Source: an uncultured Campylobacter sp.
GTDB taxonomy: Bacteria; Campylobacterota; Campylobacteria; Campylobacterales; Campylobacteraceae
Assembly: GCA_937875715.1 (NCBI GenBank)
Contig: CALEHZ010000070.1
Location: forward strand, 1-6,345
Direction: 5' to 3'
DNA: 6,345 bases
The notes under the pieces were generated by a model. The model ran no database searches and had not been told where the DNA came from. It was given only the letters and a program-made list of their open reading frames with translations. Of the stretch, positions 1 to 6,167 are shown in pieces. Positions within the stretch are counted from its first letter, which is position 1. Each line of letters starts with the position of its first letter. Made by a program: the position numbers and the translations under genes.

Positions 1-2
1 AT

Positions 3-1256
3 GAGAATTTCGCTCTTGGCGAGTCAAAATCAAACAACAATTTCCATCGCTTTACCTTAGATGTTAATTTCAAAGCTACGCTAGATGATAATTTCTTTGC
101 GTTTATCGGCGTTAGATACGACAGCCGCGATATCTCAGGTGCTGGCAATAGCGACACTCACGCCTACAGAGGAATTACAAACAACCGCGGCGGTCTTTCA
201 GGCATGAATGCTGCTTATGGCAATGGCTGGGGCGGCGGTGGCAATAGTTTTGCTATTCGCCAATACTACGTAGGCTTTACAGGTCTGCCAAACACTACAA
301 TTTTAGCAGGTCGCCAACCAATTAATTCTAGCTTTACAGACGATAGCGTAGGAACAGGTCTTAAAATCGTAAATAATAGCATTGAAGGTCTTACAATTTC
401 AGCTTATGCTTTTGATAATATCGAAGACGATGAGGATTTGAGCCCATTTGATGATTACCGCTCAGGCACTGTGTTAGATCCTACTTATGGTATTGTTTTA
501 AGCGATATTATGCCAGGACTTGATAGCATGCCTTATCAAAACAACCTTTATGGCTTTGCTATAAAAGGCGCTTATGACTGGTTTAACTTTGGCGCTGAGG
601 TCGCTCACCTTCAAAATGTAACTACACTTTGGCTCGTTGATTTAGGTCTAAATTATGCGATTAATGATGATTTTAGCATTAGAGCTAGAGCAAATGTAGC
701 AGGCAGCCATTTTACTGGAAAATTCAAAGATTCAATGAGCATTCATCGTAGCCTACTTAATTACGGCGAGGACGGAAATGTAGTCAAAAACTCTACACTT
801 TGGGGCTTAACAGCTGGACTTAGCGCTTATGGCTTTGATTTTGATGCTGGATATTTGCAATTTGGTAAAAAAGACATGATCACAATCCACTCAATCGAAG
901 ATAACGGCGTGCTAATCAAAGGTGGTGAGCTATCATTTTTCTATCCAAGAGTAGCTGGCAAACACAAAGCATGGTTTGTAAAGGCTGCTTATACTTATGA
1001 TGCCTTTAGTGTAGGCGTAGATTATGTCCACGACAAGGTCAAAAATGACATCGAAGCTGATGTAAAAAATCAAGAATGGGTAATCCGCGCAGGTTACAAA
1101 TACAGCGACAAGCTAAAATTAGACGCTTATTATTCTATGTATACTCAAAAAACAGAGGCTAAAACCTATAATTTAGGCTACGGCGATTTTGTAAGCACGC
1201 CAAGCTATAAAGATAGACACAACCGCTTAAGAATTCAAGCGACTTATAGCTTCTAA
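3..1256 (+). CDS. porA: Major outer membrane porin (MOMP/PorA-like), 5' partial
   Basis: Outer membrane beta-barrel porin of the Campylobacter MOMP family, which forms trimeric channels for small solutes and is usually the most abundant surface protein. The frame is open from the left edge, so the first internal ATG at 204 is not the start. The 67 codons before it already read as porin strands, for example RFTLDVNFKATLDDNFFAFIG. About 417 residues are present; the signal peptide and the first strand (perhaps 30-45 residues) lie outside the window. Family-like segments include FAIRQYYVGFTG, a VGTGLKIVNNSIEGLTISAYAFD stretch typical of MOMP, and alternating aromatic/polar strands throughout. 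It ends in ...ATYSF, the C-terminal Phe expected for BAM-dependent insertion. A Gly-rich segment (GNGWGGGGNS, residues 73-82 of the fragment) probably lies in a loop. Hairpins after the stop suggest it ends its own transcript. The family call is firm; the exact porin paralog and the symbol are less certain. Confidence 0.88.
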   Translation, partial: ENFALGESKSNNNFHRFTLDVNFKATLDDNFFAFIGVRYDSRDISGAGNSDTHAYRGITNNRGGLSGMNAAYGNGWGGGGNSFAIRQYYVGFTGLPNTTILAGRQPINSSFTDDSVGTGLKIVNNSIEGLTISAYAFDNIEDDEDLSPFDDYRSGTVLDPTYGIVLSDIMPGLDSMPYQNNLYGFAIKGAYDWFNFGAEVAHLQNVTTLWLVDLGLNYAINDDFSIRARANVAGSHFTGKFKDSMSIHRSLLNYGEDGNVVKNSTLWGLTAGLSAYGFDFDAGYLQFGKKDMITIHSIEDNGVLIKGGELSFFYPRVAGKHKAWFVKAAYTYDAFSVGVDYVHDKVKNDIEADVKNQEWVIRAGYKYSDKLKLDAYYSMYTQKTEAKTYNLGYGDFVSTPSYKDRHNRLRIQATYSF

Positions 1257-1257
1257 T

Positions 1258-1288
1258 AATTCAGTGCATATCTCGCACTGAATTTTAT
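1258..1288 (+). terminator. Probable terminator of the porin gene
   Basis: A perfect 10-bp inverted repeat (1258-1267 with 1275-1284, AATTCAGTGC stem, 7-nt loop) begins two bases after the porin stop codon. A short T run follows (1283-1286, partly inside the stem). Position and shape fit a Rho-independent terminator, although the U tract is short. Confidence 0.6.
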
Positions 1289-1295
1289 AAAAAGT

Positions 1296-1314
1296 ATTTT
1301 TGTTTAGCAAAAAT
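1296..1314. repeat. Small AT-rich inverted repeat
   Basis: ATTTTTG at 1296-1302 pairs with CAAAAAT at 1308-1314 around a TTTAG loop. The stem is only 7 bp with a single G-C pair, so it is weak by itself. It sits between two stronger hairpins and may simply reflect AT-rich composition. Confidence 0.3.
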
Positions 1315-1316
1315 CC

Positions 1317-1349
1317 AAAAGGCAGAATTTTATAAAATTCTGCCTTTTT
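1317..1349. terminator. Strong, potentially bidirectional terminator hairpin
   Basis: A perfect palindrome spans 1321-1344 (GGCAGAATTTT / AAAATTCTGCC). It is extended by A1317-A1320 on the left and a T tract at 1345-1349 on the right, giving a stem of up to 15 bp. The A tract before and the T tract after would allow termination in both directions. It lies between the porin and the mla-type operon and probably shields the operon from read-through of the strongly expressed porin. Confidence 0.75.
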
Positions 1350-1376
1350 AAATTTTAGGCTTTGATTTTTCTTAAT

Positions 1377-1382
1377 TATAAA
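1377..1382 (+). promoter_or_regulatory. Candidate sigma70 -10 box for the mlaE-led operon
   Basis: TATAAA lies 27 bases before the mlaE start and is preceded by T-rich runs (around 1360-1373) instead of a clear -35 box. Campylobacter housekeeping promoters characteristically have a good -10 element with periodic T-rich upstream sequence and no conserved -35. It lies after the terminator hairpins, where a new promoter is expected. No transcript data support it. Confidence 0.45.
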
Positions 1383-1397
1383 ATTCAAGCTTTTTTG

Positions 1398-1402
1398 TAA
1401 GG
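1398..1402 (+). promoter_or_regulatory. Ribosome binding site of mlaE
   Basis: TAAGG sits 7 bases before the ATG at 1410 and supports that start for the first gene of the operon. Confidence 0.6.
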
Positions 1403-1409
1403 TTTTTTT

Positions 1410-2471
1410 ATGAATTTTACTTTTAAAAACTCTACGCTTATTTTAGATGGAAAATTTAATTTTACCGCAACAAAAAGCGAGTTAAAAAACCTTAAAAAAC
1501 TAGCAGCAAATACTTCAAAGCTTGATTTAAGCACGCTTACTTGCCTTGATTACGCAGCGGCGTATTTTTTAAAAGAACACTTTAAAAACTGCGAAATAAT
1601 TGGCGCAAACGACAATATAAAGCACATTTTAGACTTTGTAAAATTTGATAGCTTTAAGCTAAAAGACCCGCATAAATTAAATATAATTGAGAGTGTCGGC
1701 AGGCTTTTACTAGATGCAAAAAAAGAAGGAATTAGCATTATTAGCTTTGTTGGCGAGGTGCTGATTATGGTGCTTGTGGCGTTTTTAAAGCCTTGGAGCA
1801 TAAGGGTTAGAGAACTTAGCAATTTTATAAAAGATGCTGGAATAAAGGCGATTTTTATCGTTTGCCTTACAGCTTTTTTAATAGGAATTGTGCTAGCATA
1901 TCAAGGTGCTGTGATGCTAGAACGCTTTGGCGCTAGCGTGCTTGTGGTAGATATCATGGGCATTATCACGCTTCGTGAGATAGCACCACTGATAGCTGCT
2001 ATTGTGGTAGCTGGGCGCACAGCATCAAGCTATACCGCTCAAATCGGCGTTATGAAAATCACAGAAGAAATCTACGCTATGGAAAGCATGGGCTTTACGC
2101 CTTTTTCTTTTGTAGTTTTGCCACGCATTTTAGCACTCATTTTTGTGATGCCTGTGGTGATACTTTGTGCTGATTTTGTAAGTCTTTTTGGGCAGATGAG
2201 CGTTTGTAATTGGTATTTGGGGCTAGATTTTGAGAGTTATTTAAATAGATTTAACTCAAATGTGGATATTCGTCATCTTTGGGTAGGGCTTATTAAAGCG
2301 CCTATTTTTGGGGCTGTGATCGCTACGATTGGCTGTCTTAGAGGATATGAAGTAGATGGCAGCACGCAAAGTGTGGGAAATCTTACTACAAAAAGCGTGG
2401 TAAATGCGATATTTTGGATTATTGCCCTAGATGCTGCTTTTAGTATAATCTTTACGGAGCTTGATATATGA
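1410..2471 (+). CDS. mlaE: MlaE-family ABC transporter permease with N-terminal STAS-like domain (IamB-like)
   Basis: Inner membrane permease of an Mla-type phospholipid/lipid ABC transporter (353 aa). Residues 1-90 have no membrane segments and resemble a STAS domain (LDLSTLTCLDYAAAYFLKE around 38-56), the fold of the separate MlaB subunit in E. coli. Residues from about 112 form the MlaE permease, with hydrophobic segments near 112-127, 146-170, 189-205, 235-262, 294-312 and 330-349. The family signature is clear: AGRTASSYTAQIGVMKITEE (201-220), then AMESMGF and a VLPRILAL stretch, and near the end GSTQSVGNLTTKSVV (317-331). The start at 1410 has a good TAAGG. The stop overlaps the ATPase start (ATGA), as expected for translationally coupled partners. 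In C. jejuni the equivalent gene is iamB (Cj1646). Family assignment is firm; the transported substrate is inferred from the family. Confidence 0.92.
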   Translation: MNFTFKNSTLILDGKFNFTATKSELKNLKKLAANTSKLDLSTLTCLDYAAAYFLKEHFKNCEIIGANDNIKHILDFVKFDSFKLKDPHKLNIIESVGRLLLDAKKEGISIISFVGEVLIMVLVAFLKPWSIRVRELSNFIKDAGIKAIFIVCLTAFLIGIVLAYQGAVMLERFGASVLVVDIMGIITLREIAPLIAAIVVAGRTASSYTAQIGVMKITEEIYAMESMGFTPFSFVVLPRILALIFVMPVVILCADFVSLFGQMSVCNWYLGLDFESYLNRFNSNVDIRHLWVGLIKAPIFGAVIATIGCLRGYEVDGSTQSVGNLTTKSVVNAIFWIIALDAAFSIIFTELDI

Positions 2472-3211
2472 TAAAAGCTCAAAATGTTAGCACAGCTTAT
2501 GGCACAAGGCTTATGCAAGATCATGTAAGCTTTAGTGTGGGCAAAGGCGAGATTTACGGGCTTTTGGGCGGTTCTGGCAGCGGAAAAACCACGCTTTTAA
2601 AAACAATGATTTATCTAAATCGTCCTACTACGGGCGATATTTTCATTGATGGTGTGAATTTGTGGAAAAGCAGCGAAGAAGAACAAAATAAAATGAAGCT
2701 TAAAATGGGCGTAATGTTTCAGTTTGGCGCACTTTTTAGCTCTATGACTGTGCTTGAAAATATCGGCGTAATGCTAAGAGAATATAGCTATTTTAGCGAT
2801 AAAGACATAAATGAAATTGCTAAAATGTGGCTTTTAAAAGTAGGGCTTAAACCGCAGAGTGCTGGGCTGTATCCAAGCGAGCTAAGTGGTGGTATGAAAA
2901 AGCGTGTGGCGCTTGCAAGAGCACTTGTGCTTAGTCCAAAGGTGCTATTTTTAGACGAGCCAAACTCAGGGCTAGACCCAGCAAGCTCAAGAGCGCTTGA
3001 CCGTCTTGTTTGCGAGCTTAGAGATACTTTAGGAATATCTGTGGTGATGGTAACGCACGATATTGATAGCATTTTTACTATTTTGGATAGATTTTTGATT
3101 TTAGAGGGGCATAAAATAGCTTATGAAGGCGATTTAAACGGCGTAAAAGAGCTAGAAAACAATCCACTAAAAGAGCTTTTTGACATGCGAAAAGAGATGA
3201 AAAAAGGATAA
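2468..3211 (+). CDS. mlaF: MlaF-like ABC transporter ATP-binding protein (IamA-like)
   Basis: Cytoplasmic ATPase that would power the MlaE-like permease (247 aa, usual length). Visible motifs in order: Walker A GGSGSGKT (34-41), Q-loop Gln85 in MFQFGALFSSMTV, ABC signature LSGGM (139-143) followed by KKRVALARAL, Walker B VLFLDEP (159-165, with catalytic Glu164), D-loop SGLDP, and switch His197 in VTHD. The FGALFSSMTVLENI segment is typical of the MlaF branch. After the Walker B Glu-Pro the usual Thr is Asn (DEPNSGLDP), a mild variation. The gene starts within the mlaE stop (ATGA) and ends 2 bases before mlaD. The C. jejuni counterpart is iamA (Cj1647), reported as an invasion-associated marker; that role is not shown here. 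Confidence 0.93.
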   Translation: MIKAQNVSTAYGTRLMQDHVSFSVGKGEIYGLLGGSGSGKTTLLKTMIYLNRPTTGDIFIDGVNLWKSSEEEQNKMKLKMGVMFQFGALFSSMTVLENIGVMLREYSYFSDKDINEIAKMWLLKVGLKPQSAGLYPSELSGGMKKRVALARALVLSPKVLFLDEPNSGLDPASSRALDRLVCELRDTLGISVVMVTHDIDSIFTILDRFLILEGHKIAYEGDLNGVKELENNPLKELFDMRKEMKKG

Positions 3212-3213
3212 AA

Positions 3214-4089
3214 ATGGAAAACCGCAATTCATATTTTATAACAGGGCTTTGTTTTTTATTAGCTTCAATCGGGCTTGTTGGTTTTGTGCTTTTTATGAAC
3301 TCAAAACACAATGATTTTGATGAAATCTATTATATACACACAAACACTCTGCCAGCTGGCGTTAGAAAAAATACGCCTGTTTTCACCTCTGGACTTTCAA
3401 GCGGATTTGTTAAAGATATTTATTTTGCTGATTCAAATCAAAGCATAATTGAAATACAACTAGCCTTAAGTGGTGGCATACAAATCAGCAAAGATAGCGA
3501 AGTTGAGGTTATCACGCAGCTTTTAGGAAATTCTGCTATTTTAAATATAAATCGTGGAAGTGGCGATAATTTTTTAGGGGATGAAAAACGCATTATAAAG
3601 CTAAAAGAAGATAGCCTAGAACGCCTTGAAACCAGTGTGTTTAGAATCACACAAAAAGCAGAAGATGCGCTTGATAAAATAAATAAAGTTTTAGGCGATG
3701 AAAATAGTGGAATTTTAGCTTTTACAAACACTTTTGCTAGCAAGGAAAATGCTAGAAAATTCAGCCTAGCGCTTTCTAATCTTGAACTTGCTAGCAAAAA
3801 TCTAGCTCAGTTTGATTTTTATAAAATTCAAAATGAATTTTTTGCTTTAAGCAGCGATATAAAGGGCACTGCAAAGAGCTTTAAGACTTTAAGCGATGAG
3901 TTTTTGCGCCGCACAAAAAATGGCGAGTTTAACTTTAAAGACATGCTTGAAGATAGCATAATAGAACTAAGCCTTACTACAAAAGCGCTGCGCAGAACAC
4001 TTGGTGGCGTAAATGATACGCTAAATCGCCTTGAAGATAATCCATATGAGTTTTTCTTTAAAGAAAATATAAAAAAGGATGAAAAATGA
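3214..4089 (+). CDS. mlaD: MlaD-family MCE domain protein, membrane anchored
   Basis: Substrate-binding component of the Mla-type transporter (291 aa), anchored in the inner membrane and facing the periplasm. One N-terminal membrane segment covers about residues 7-28 (YFITGLCFLLASIGLVGFVLFM). A single MCE domain follows at about 37-115, with the typical pattern of a Gly-containing turn (LPAGVRKNTPVFTSGLSSGFVKDI) and TQLLGNSAILNINRGS at its end. Residues about 135-275 are helical and charged, consistent with the coiled C-terminal region of longer MCE proteins, and LEDNPYEFFF near the end matches the short C-terminal motif seen in many of them. It is longer than E. coli MlaD, whose tail is shorter. 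RBS AAGGA at 3204-3208 supports the ATG. The stop overlaps the lipoprotein start (ATGA). MCE proteins of this kind form hexameric rings; that is family knowledge. Confidence 0.87.
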   Translation: MENRNSYFITGLCFLLASIGLVGFVLFMNSKHNDFDEIYYIHTNTLPAGVRKNTPVFTSGLSSGFVKDIYFADSNQSIIEIQLALSGGIQISKDSEVEVITQLLGNSAILNINRGSGDNFLGDEKRIIKLKEDSLERLETSVFRITQKAEDALDKINKVLGDENSGILAFTNTFASKENARKFSLALSNLELASKNLAQFDFYKIQNEFFALSSDIKGTAKSFKTLSDEFLRRTKNGEFNFKDMLEDSIIELSLTTKALRRTLGGVNDTLNRLEDNPYEFFFKENIKKDEK

Positions 4090-4640
4090 AAAAAATTCTA
4101 ATTTTATTTATGACATTTGCGTTTTGCCTTGCTTTTAGCGGCTGTCTTTCAAAAAGCGCAAAAGCGCCAAATATTTACGAACTAGATACAAACTCATGCG
4201 GCAAAAATGCTCTAAAAATTGATATTATCATTAGCACCTCAGCCTTACAAACTAGAAGTATTTTTATAAAAGAAAATAATGAGTTAATGCCTTTAAATGA
4301 TGCTAAATTCATCTCTTTTGCTGAAGATATGATGGAAAAAGCTTTGGTAAAATATTTTACTTGTAATGAGCCAAATTCTAGCTCAAAAAGCCTTGATGTA
4401 AGACTTTTGGAGCTTTATGCTACAAAAGATGAAGCTGTGCTTAGCATTCAAGCCCAAATAGATAAAGAACAAAAGCTAATAAGTGCTAGAACTCACACAG
4501 GAGATTTAGAGGCTAATACCGTGCTAGCTGCGATGAATACTAGCTTAGAAAAGGTTTTAGCTCAAATTGATAATTTTGCTACTGAACTTGTTTTAAAAAA
4601 TTCAAATGTTTTAAAAAATTCAAATAAGGCGCAAAAATGA
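4086..4640 (+). CDS. ABC transport auxiliary lipoprotein (PqiC-like) of the Mla-type operon
   Basis: Predicted lipoprotein of 184 aa. The N-terminus is a lipoprotein signal peptide: MKK, a hydrophobic core, then the lipobox FSGC with the acylated Cys at residue 20. The mature part fits the ABC-type transport auxiliary lipoprotein family (PqiC-like): YELDT near residue 31, a strand pattern, and ARTHTGDLEANTVLAAMNTSLEKVLAQI towards the end. Members usually sit in the outer membrane and connect MCE proteins with it. The place after the MCE gene matches C. jejuni Cj1649. Overlaps with both neighbours (ATGA on each side) indicate coupled translation. The C-terminus carries a hexapeptide repeated exactly (VLKNSN, residues 169-180) from an 18-bp DNA duplication; this tail is probably not part of the domain. 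The role in lipid transport is inferred from context. Confidence 0.8.
   Translation: MKKILILFMTFAFCLAFSGCLSKSAKAPNIYELDTNSCGKNALKIDIIISTSALQTRSIFIKENNELMPLNDAKFISFAEDMMEKALVKYFTCNEPNSSSKSLDVRLLELYATKDEAVLSIQAQIDKEQKLISARTHTGDLEANTVLAAMNTSLEKVLAQIDNFATELVLKNSNVLKNSNKAQK
4590..4625 (+). repeat. Perfect tandem duplication, 2 x 18 bp
   Basis: GTTTTAAAAAATTCAAAT occurs at 4590-4607 and again, identically, at 4608-4625. It is in frame at the lipoprotein C-terminus and encodes VLKNSN twice. Each copy has one AAATTC. The identity suggests a recent slippage or duplication event. Confidence 0.95.
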
Positions 4641-5872
4641 TAAGCTATGATGACGCTCTTGCCTTGCTTTTAAAAGAAGCAAAAGGTGCTGTGAATGTAG
4701 AGTTTGTAGAACTTTGTCAAAGTCTTGGGCGAGTTTTGGCTTGCGATGTGAGAGCCAGCGAAAACTATCCAGCCTTGCCGACTGCTGCGATGGACGGCTA
4801 TGCCTGCCTTGCTAGCGATATAAAAGTAGGTGCTAAGATAAAAATCATAGCTACTACTCCAGCTGGGCTGCTGCCAGAAAATTCAATTAAAAGTGGGCAG
4901 TGTGTAAAGACCTTCACAGGTGCTTTGATGTGTGAAAATAGCGATACTTTGCTGCCTATTGAAAATATTGAATTTTCTGAAAATTCAAAAAATTCAAAAA
5001 ATTCAAGCTTAGAAAATTCAGAAAATTCAAATAATTACATTATTGTAAAAGAGCCTGTAAAAAAGGGCTTTGCGGTGCGTCAAATAGGCGAGAGCTACAA
5101 AAAAGGTGAGATTTTAGTAAAAGCTGGAGAAAGAATTGATTATAGCGTTATTTGTGTGCTCTCAGAGCTTGGCATTGCTAGCGTGTGCGTGTTTAAAAAG
5201 CCAAAGGTCGCTATTTTGGCAACTGGTTCTGAGCTAATAGAGCCTGGCAAAGCAAAGCAAAACCCAGCCCAAAGCTATAATAGCAATGCTTATGGGCTTT
5301 TTGCTCTGCTTTCTTCGTGGGGCTGTGAGCCACAAATCATTAAAAGCATCAAAGATGATAAAAATACCCTTGAAAGCACGATAAAAACGGCTTTAAGTGG
5401 CTGTGATATTCTAGTAAGCACTGGTGGCGTTAGCGTAGGAGATTTTGATTTTATGCGTGATTTTGTAAGGCAGAGTGGCGAGATTATCATAGATAAAGTA
5501 GCAATCAAGCCTGGTCGCCACATAAAAGTCGCAAAAATCGCTTCAAAAATGCTCTTTGCTTTGCCAGGATTTAGCTATTCGGCTTTGGTGACTGCGGTTT
5601 TGTTTATTCGCCCTTATATAAGCGCGCTTTTTGGAAGCAAAATGAATTTTATAAAAACAGCCGTTTTAGCCCACGACTACGCACAAAAAGGTGATTTAGA
5701 AAATTTTAGCGCTGCTAGTATTGCTAGCCAAGATGGCAAACTTTTTATAAGCACTGAAAATAAAAAGCAAGGCAGCAGCGCAATTAGTGTGAATTTGCTA
5801 GAAAATTCAGTCCTGCTTCGCAGCAGTAAAAGTGCCAAAAAAGGCGATATAGTAGAGTTTATAGAAATTTAA
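4637..5872 (+). CDS. moeA: Molybdopterin molybdenumtransferase MoeA
   Basis: Cytoplasmic enzyme that inserts molybdate into adenylylated molybdopterin to form molybdenum cofactor (411 aa, normal length). Motifs in order: PTAAMDGYA (48-56, with the conserved Asp53), KTFTGALMCENSDTLLPIE (91-109), ILATGSELIEPG (193-204), NSNAYGL (215-221), DILVSTGGVSVGDFDF (257-272), KVAIKPGRHIKVAK (287-300) and the FALPGFSYSALVTAV stretch from 307. Two oddities: residues 115-133 are an Asn/Ser/Lys/Glu low-complexity insert made by a DNA repeat, and the usual LPGNPVS motif is LPGFSYS, so the second Pro, matching E. coli Pro301, is absent. This may mark a lineage paralog rather than loss of function. The start overlaps the lipoprotein stop (ATGA). 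MoeA has no known role with the Mla-type genes upstream; sharing the transcript is inferred from spacing. Confidence 0.93.
   Translation: MISYDDALALLLKEAKGAVNVEFVELCQSLGRVLACDVRASENYPALPTAAMDGYACLASDIKVGAKIKIIATTPAGLLPENSIKSGQCVKTFTGALMCENSDTLLPIENIEFSENSKNSKNSSLENSENSNNYIIVKEPVKKGFAVRQIGESYKKGEILVKAGERIDYSVICVLSELGIASVCVFKKPKVAILATGSELIEPGKAKQNPAQSYNSNAYGLFALLSSWGCEPQIIKSIKDDKNTLESTIKTALSGCDILVSTGGVSVGDFDFMRDFVRQSGEIIIDKVAIKPGRHIKVAKIASKMLFALPGFSYSALVTAVLFIRPYISALFGSKMNFIKTAVLAHDYAQKGDLENFSAASIASQDGKLFISTENKKQGSSAISVNLLENSVLLRSSKSAKKGDIVEFIEI
4980..5030 (+). repeat. Short tandem repeat, AAAATTCAA unit, inside moeA
   Basis: Three perfect head-to-tail copies of AAAATTCAA lie at 4980-4988, 4989-4997 and 4998-5006. 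After a 6-base break come two further copies, 5013-5021 (last base changed) and 5022-5030. The 9-base unit keeps frame and encodes repeated (K/E)-N-S tripeptides, moeA residues 115-131. Copy-number change would lengthen or shorten this loop without a frameshift. Confidence 0.93.
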
Positions 5873-5882
5873 AGGCTAAAAA

Positions 5883-6167
5883 ATGAACGAGATTAAAATT
5901 ACACTTTTAAACTACACGCCGCTGTGGATCTGCTCAAATGCGATAAGAACATGCTATCAAAGCTTTGAAAAGGGCGATAAAGGCGGAGACAAAGACCGTG
6001 AGCTAATAGAGCGAGTGGGCAATAAAATGCGTCACGCAAGCACCTTGGAGCATCTTTTTTATAACTTCTACACCGTCAATATCGGGCAACCCCAAATCGA
6101 GCAAAACAATATCCGGATTATGCGAAGATGCTTGCATTATAGCGTTTTCTCCGTCTTGAGCAGTTAA
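5883..6167 (+). CDS. thyX: FAD-dependent thymidylate synthase ThyX, truncated at a chimeric junction
   Basis: Start of ThyX, which makes dTMP from dUMP with methylene-tetrahydrofolate, NADPH and FAD. Residues 1 to about 63 match the family: ITLLNYTPLWICSNAIRTCY (6-25), QSFEKGD, ELIERVGNK (40-48), and the HASTLEHLFYNFY segment (51-63), where His51/Ser53/Glu56/His57 belong to a conserved stretch. An RBS (TAAAGG, 5870-5875) lies 7 bases before the ATG, and the gene follows moeA by 10 bases. Past about 6074 the frame no longer resembles ThyX. Residues 65-94 are antisense of a response regulator gene, and the signature RHRxxSxNxxSxRY expected soon after is missing. A full ThyX has roughly 200 or more residues, so what is encoded here (94 aa) cannot be active. 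The complete gene may well exist in the real genome, with truncation arising from misassembly. Confidence 0.85.
   Translation: MNEIKITLLNYTPLWICSNAIRTCYQSFEKGDKGGDKDRELIERVGNKMRHASTLEHLFYNFYTVNIGQPQIEQNNIRIMRRCLHYSVFSVLSS

Noticed and set aside
1..60. A gene starting at the ATG at position 1
   Set aside because: It stops after 19 codons and lies in another frame over sequence that clearly encodes porin strands in the frame beginning at position 3.
204..206. ATG at 204 as the porin start
   Set aside because: The frame is open and porin-like back to the window edge, and a porin starting here would lack a signal peptide and its first strands.
1550..3797. Several minus-strand open frames (1550-1822, 2273-2524, 2788-3072, 3078-3311, 3438-3797)
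   Set aside because: Each lies opposite a well-supported gene, shows Ser/Leu-rich shadow composition and matches no family I recognise.
4980..5030. CRISPR-like array
   Set aside because: Units are 9 bases, directly adjacent, AT-rich and in frame within moeA; there are no spacers and no cas genes.
5290..5523. Minus-strand open frame inside moeA
   Set aside because: It is antisense to the conserved MoeA motifs and has no recognisable domain.
6051..6167. A novel ThyX fusion protein with a new C-terminal domain
   Set aside because: The extra residues are the exact antisense of a well-conserved receiver domain, so they are out-of-frame noise after a junction.
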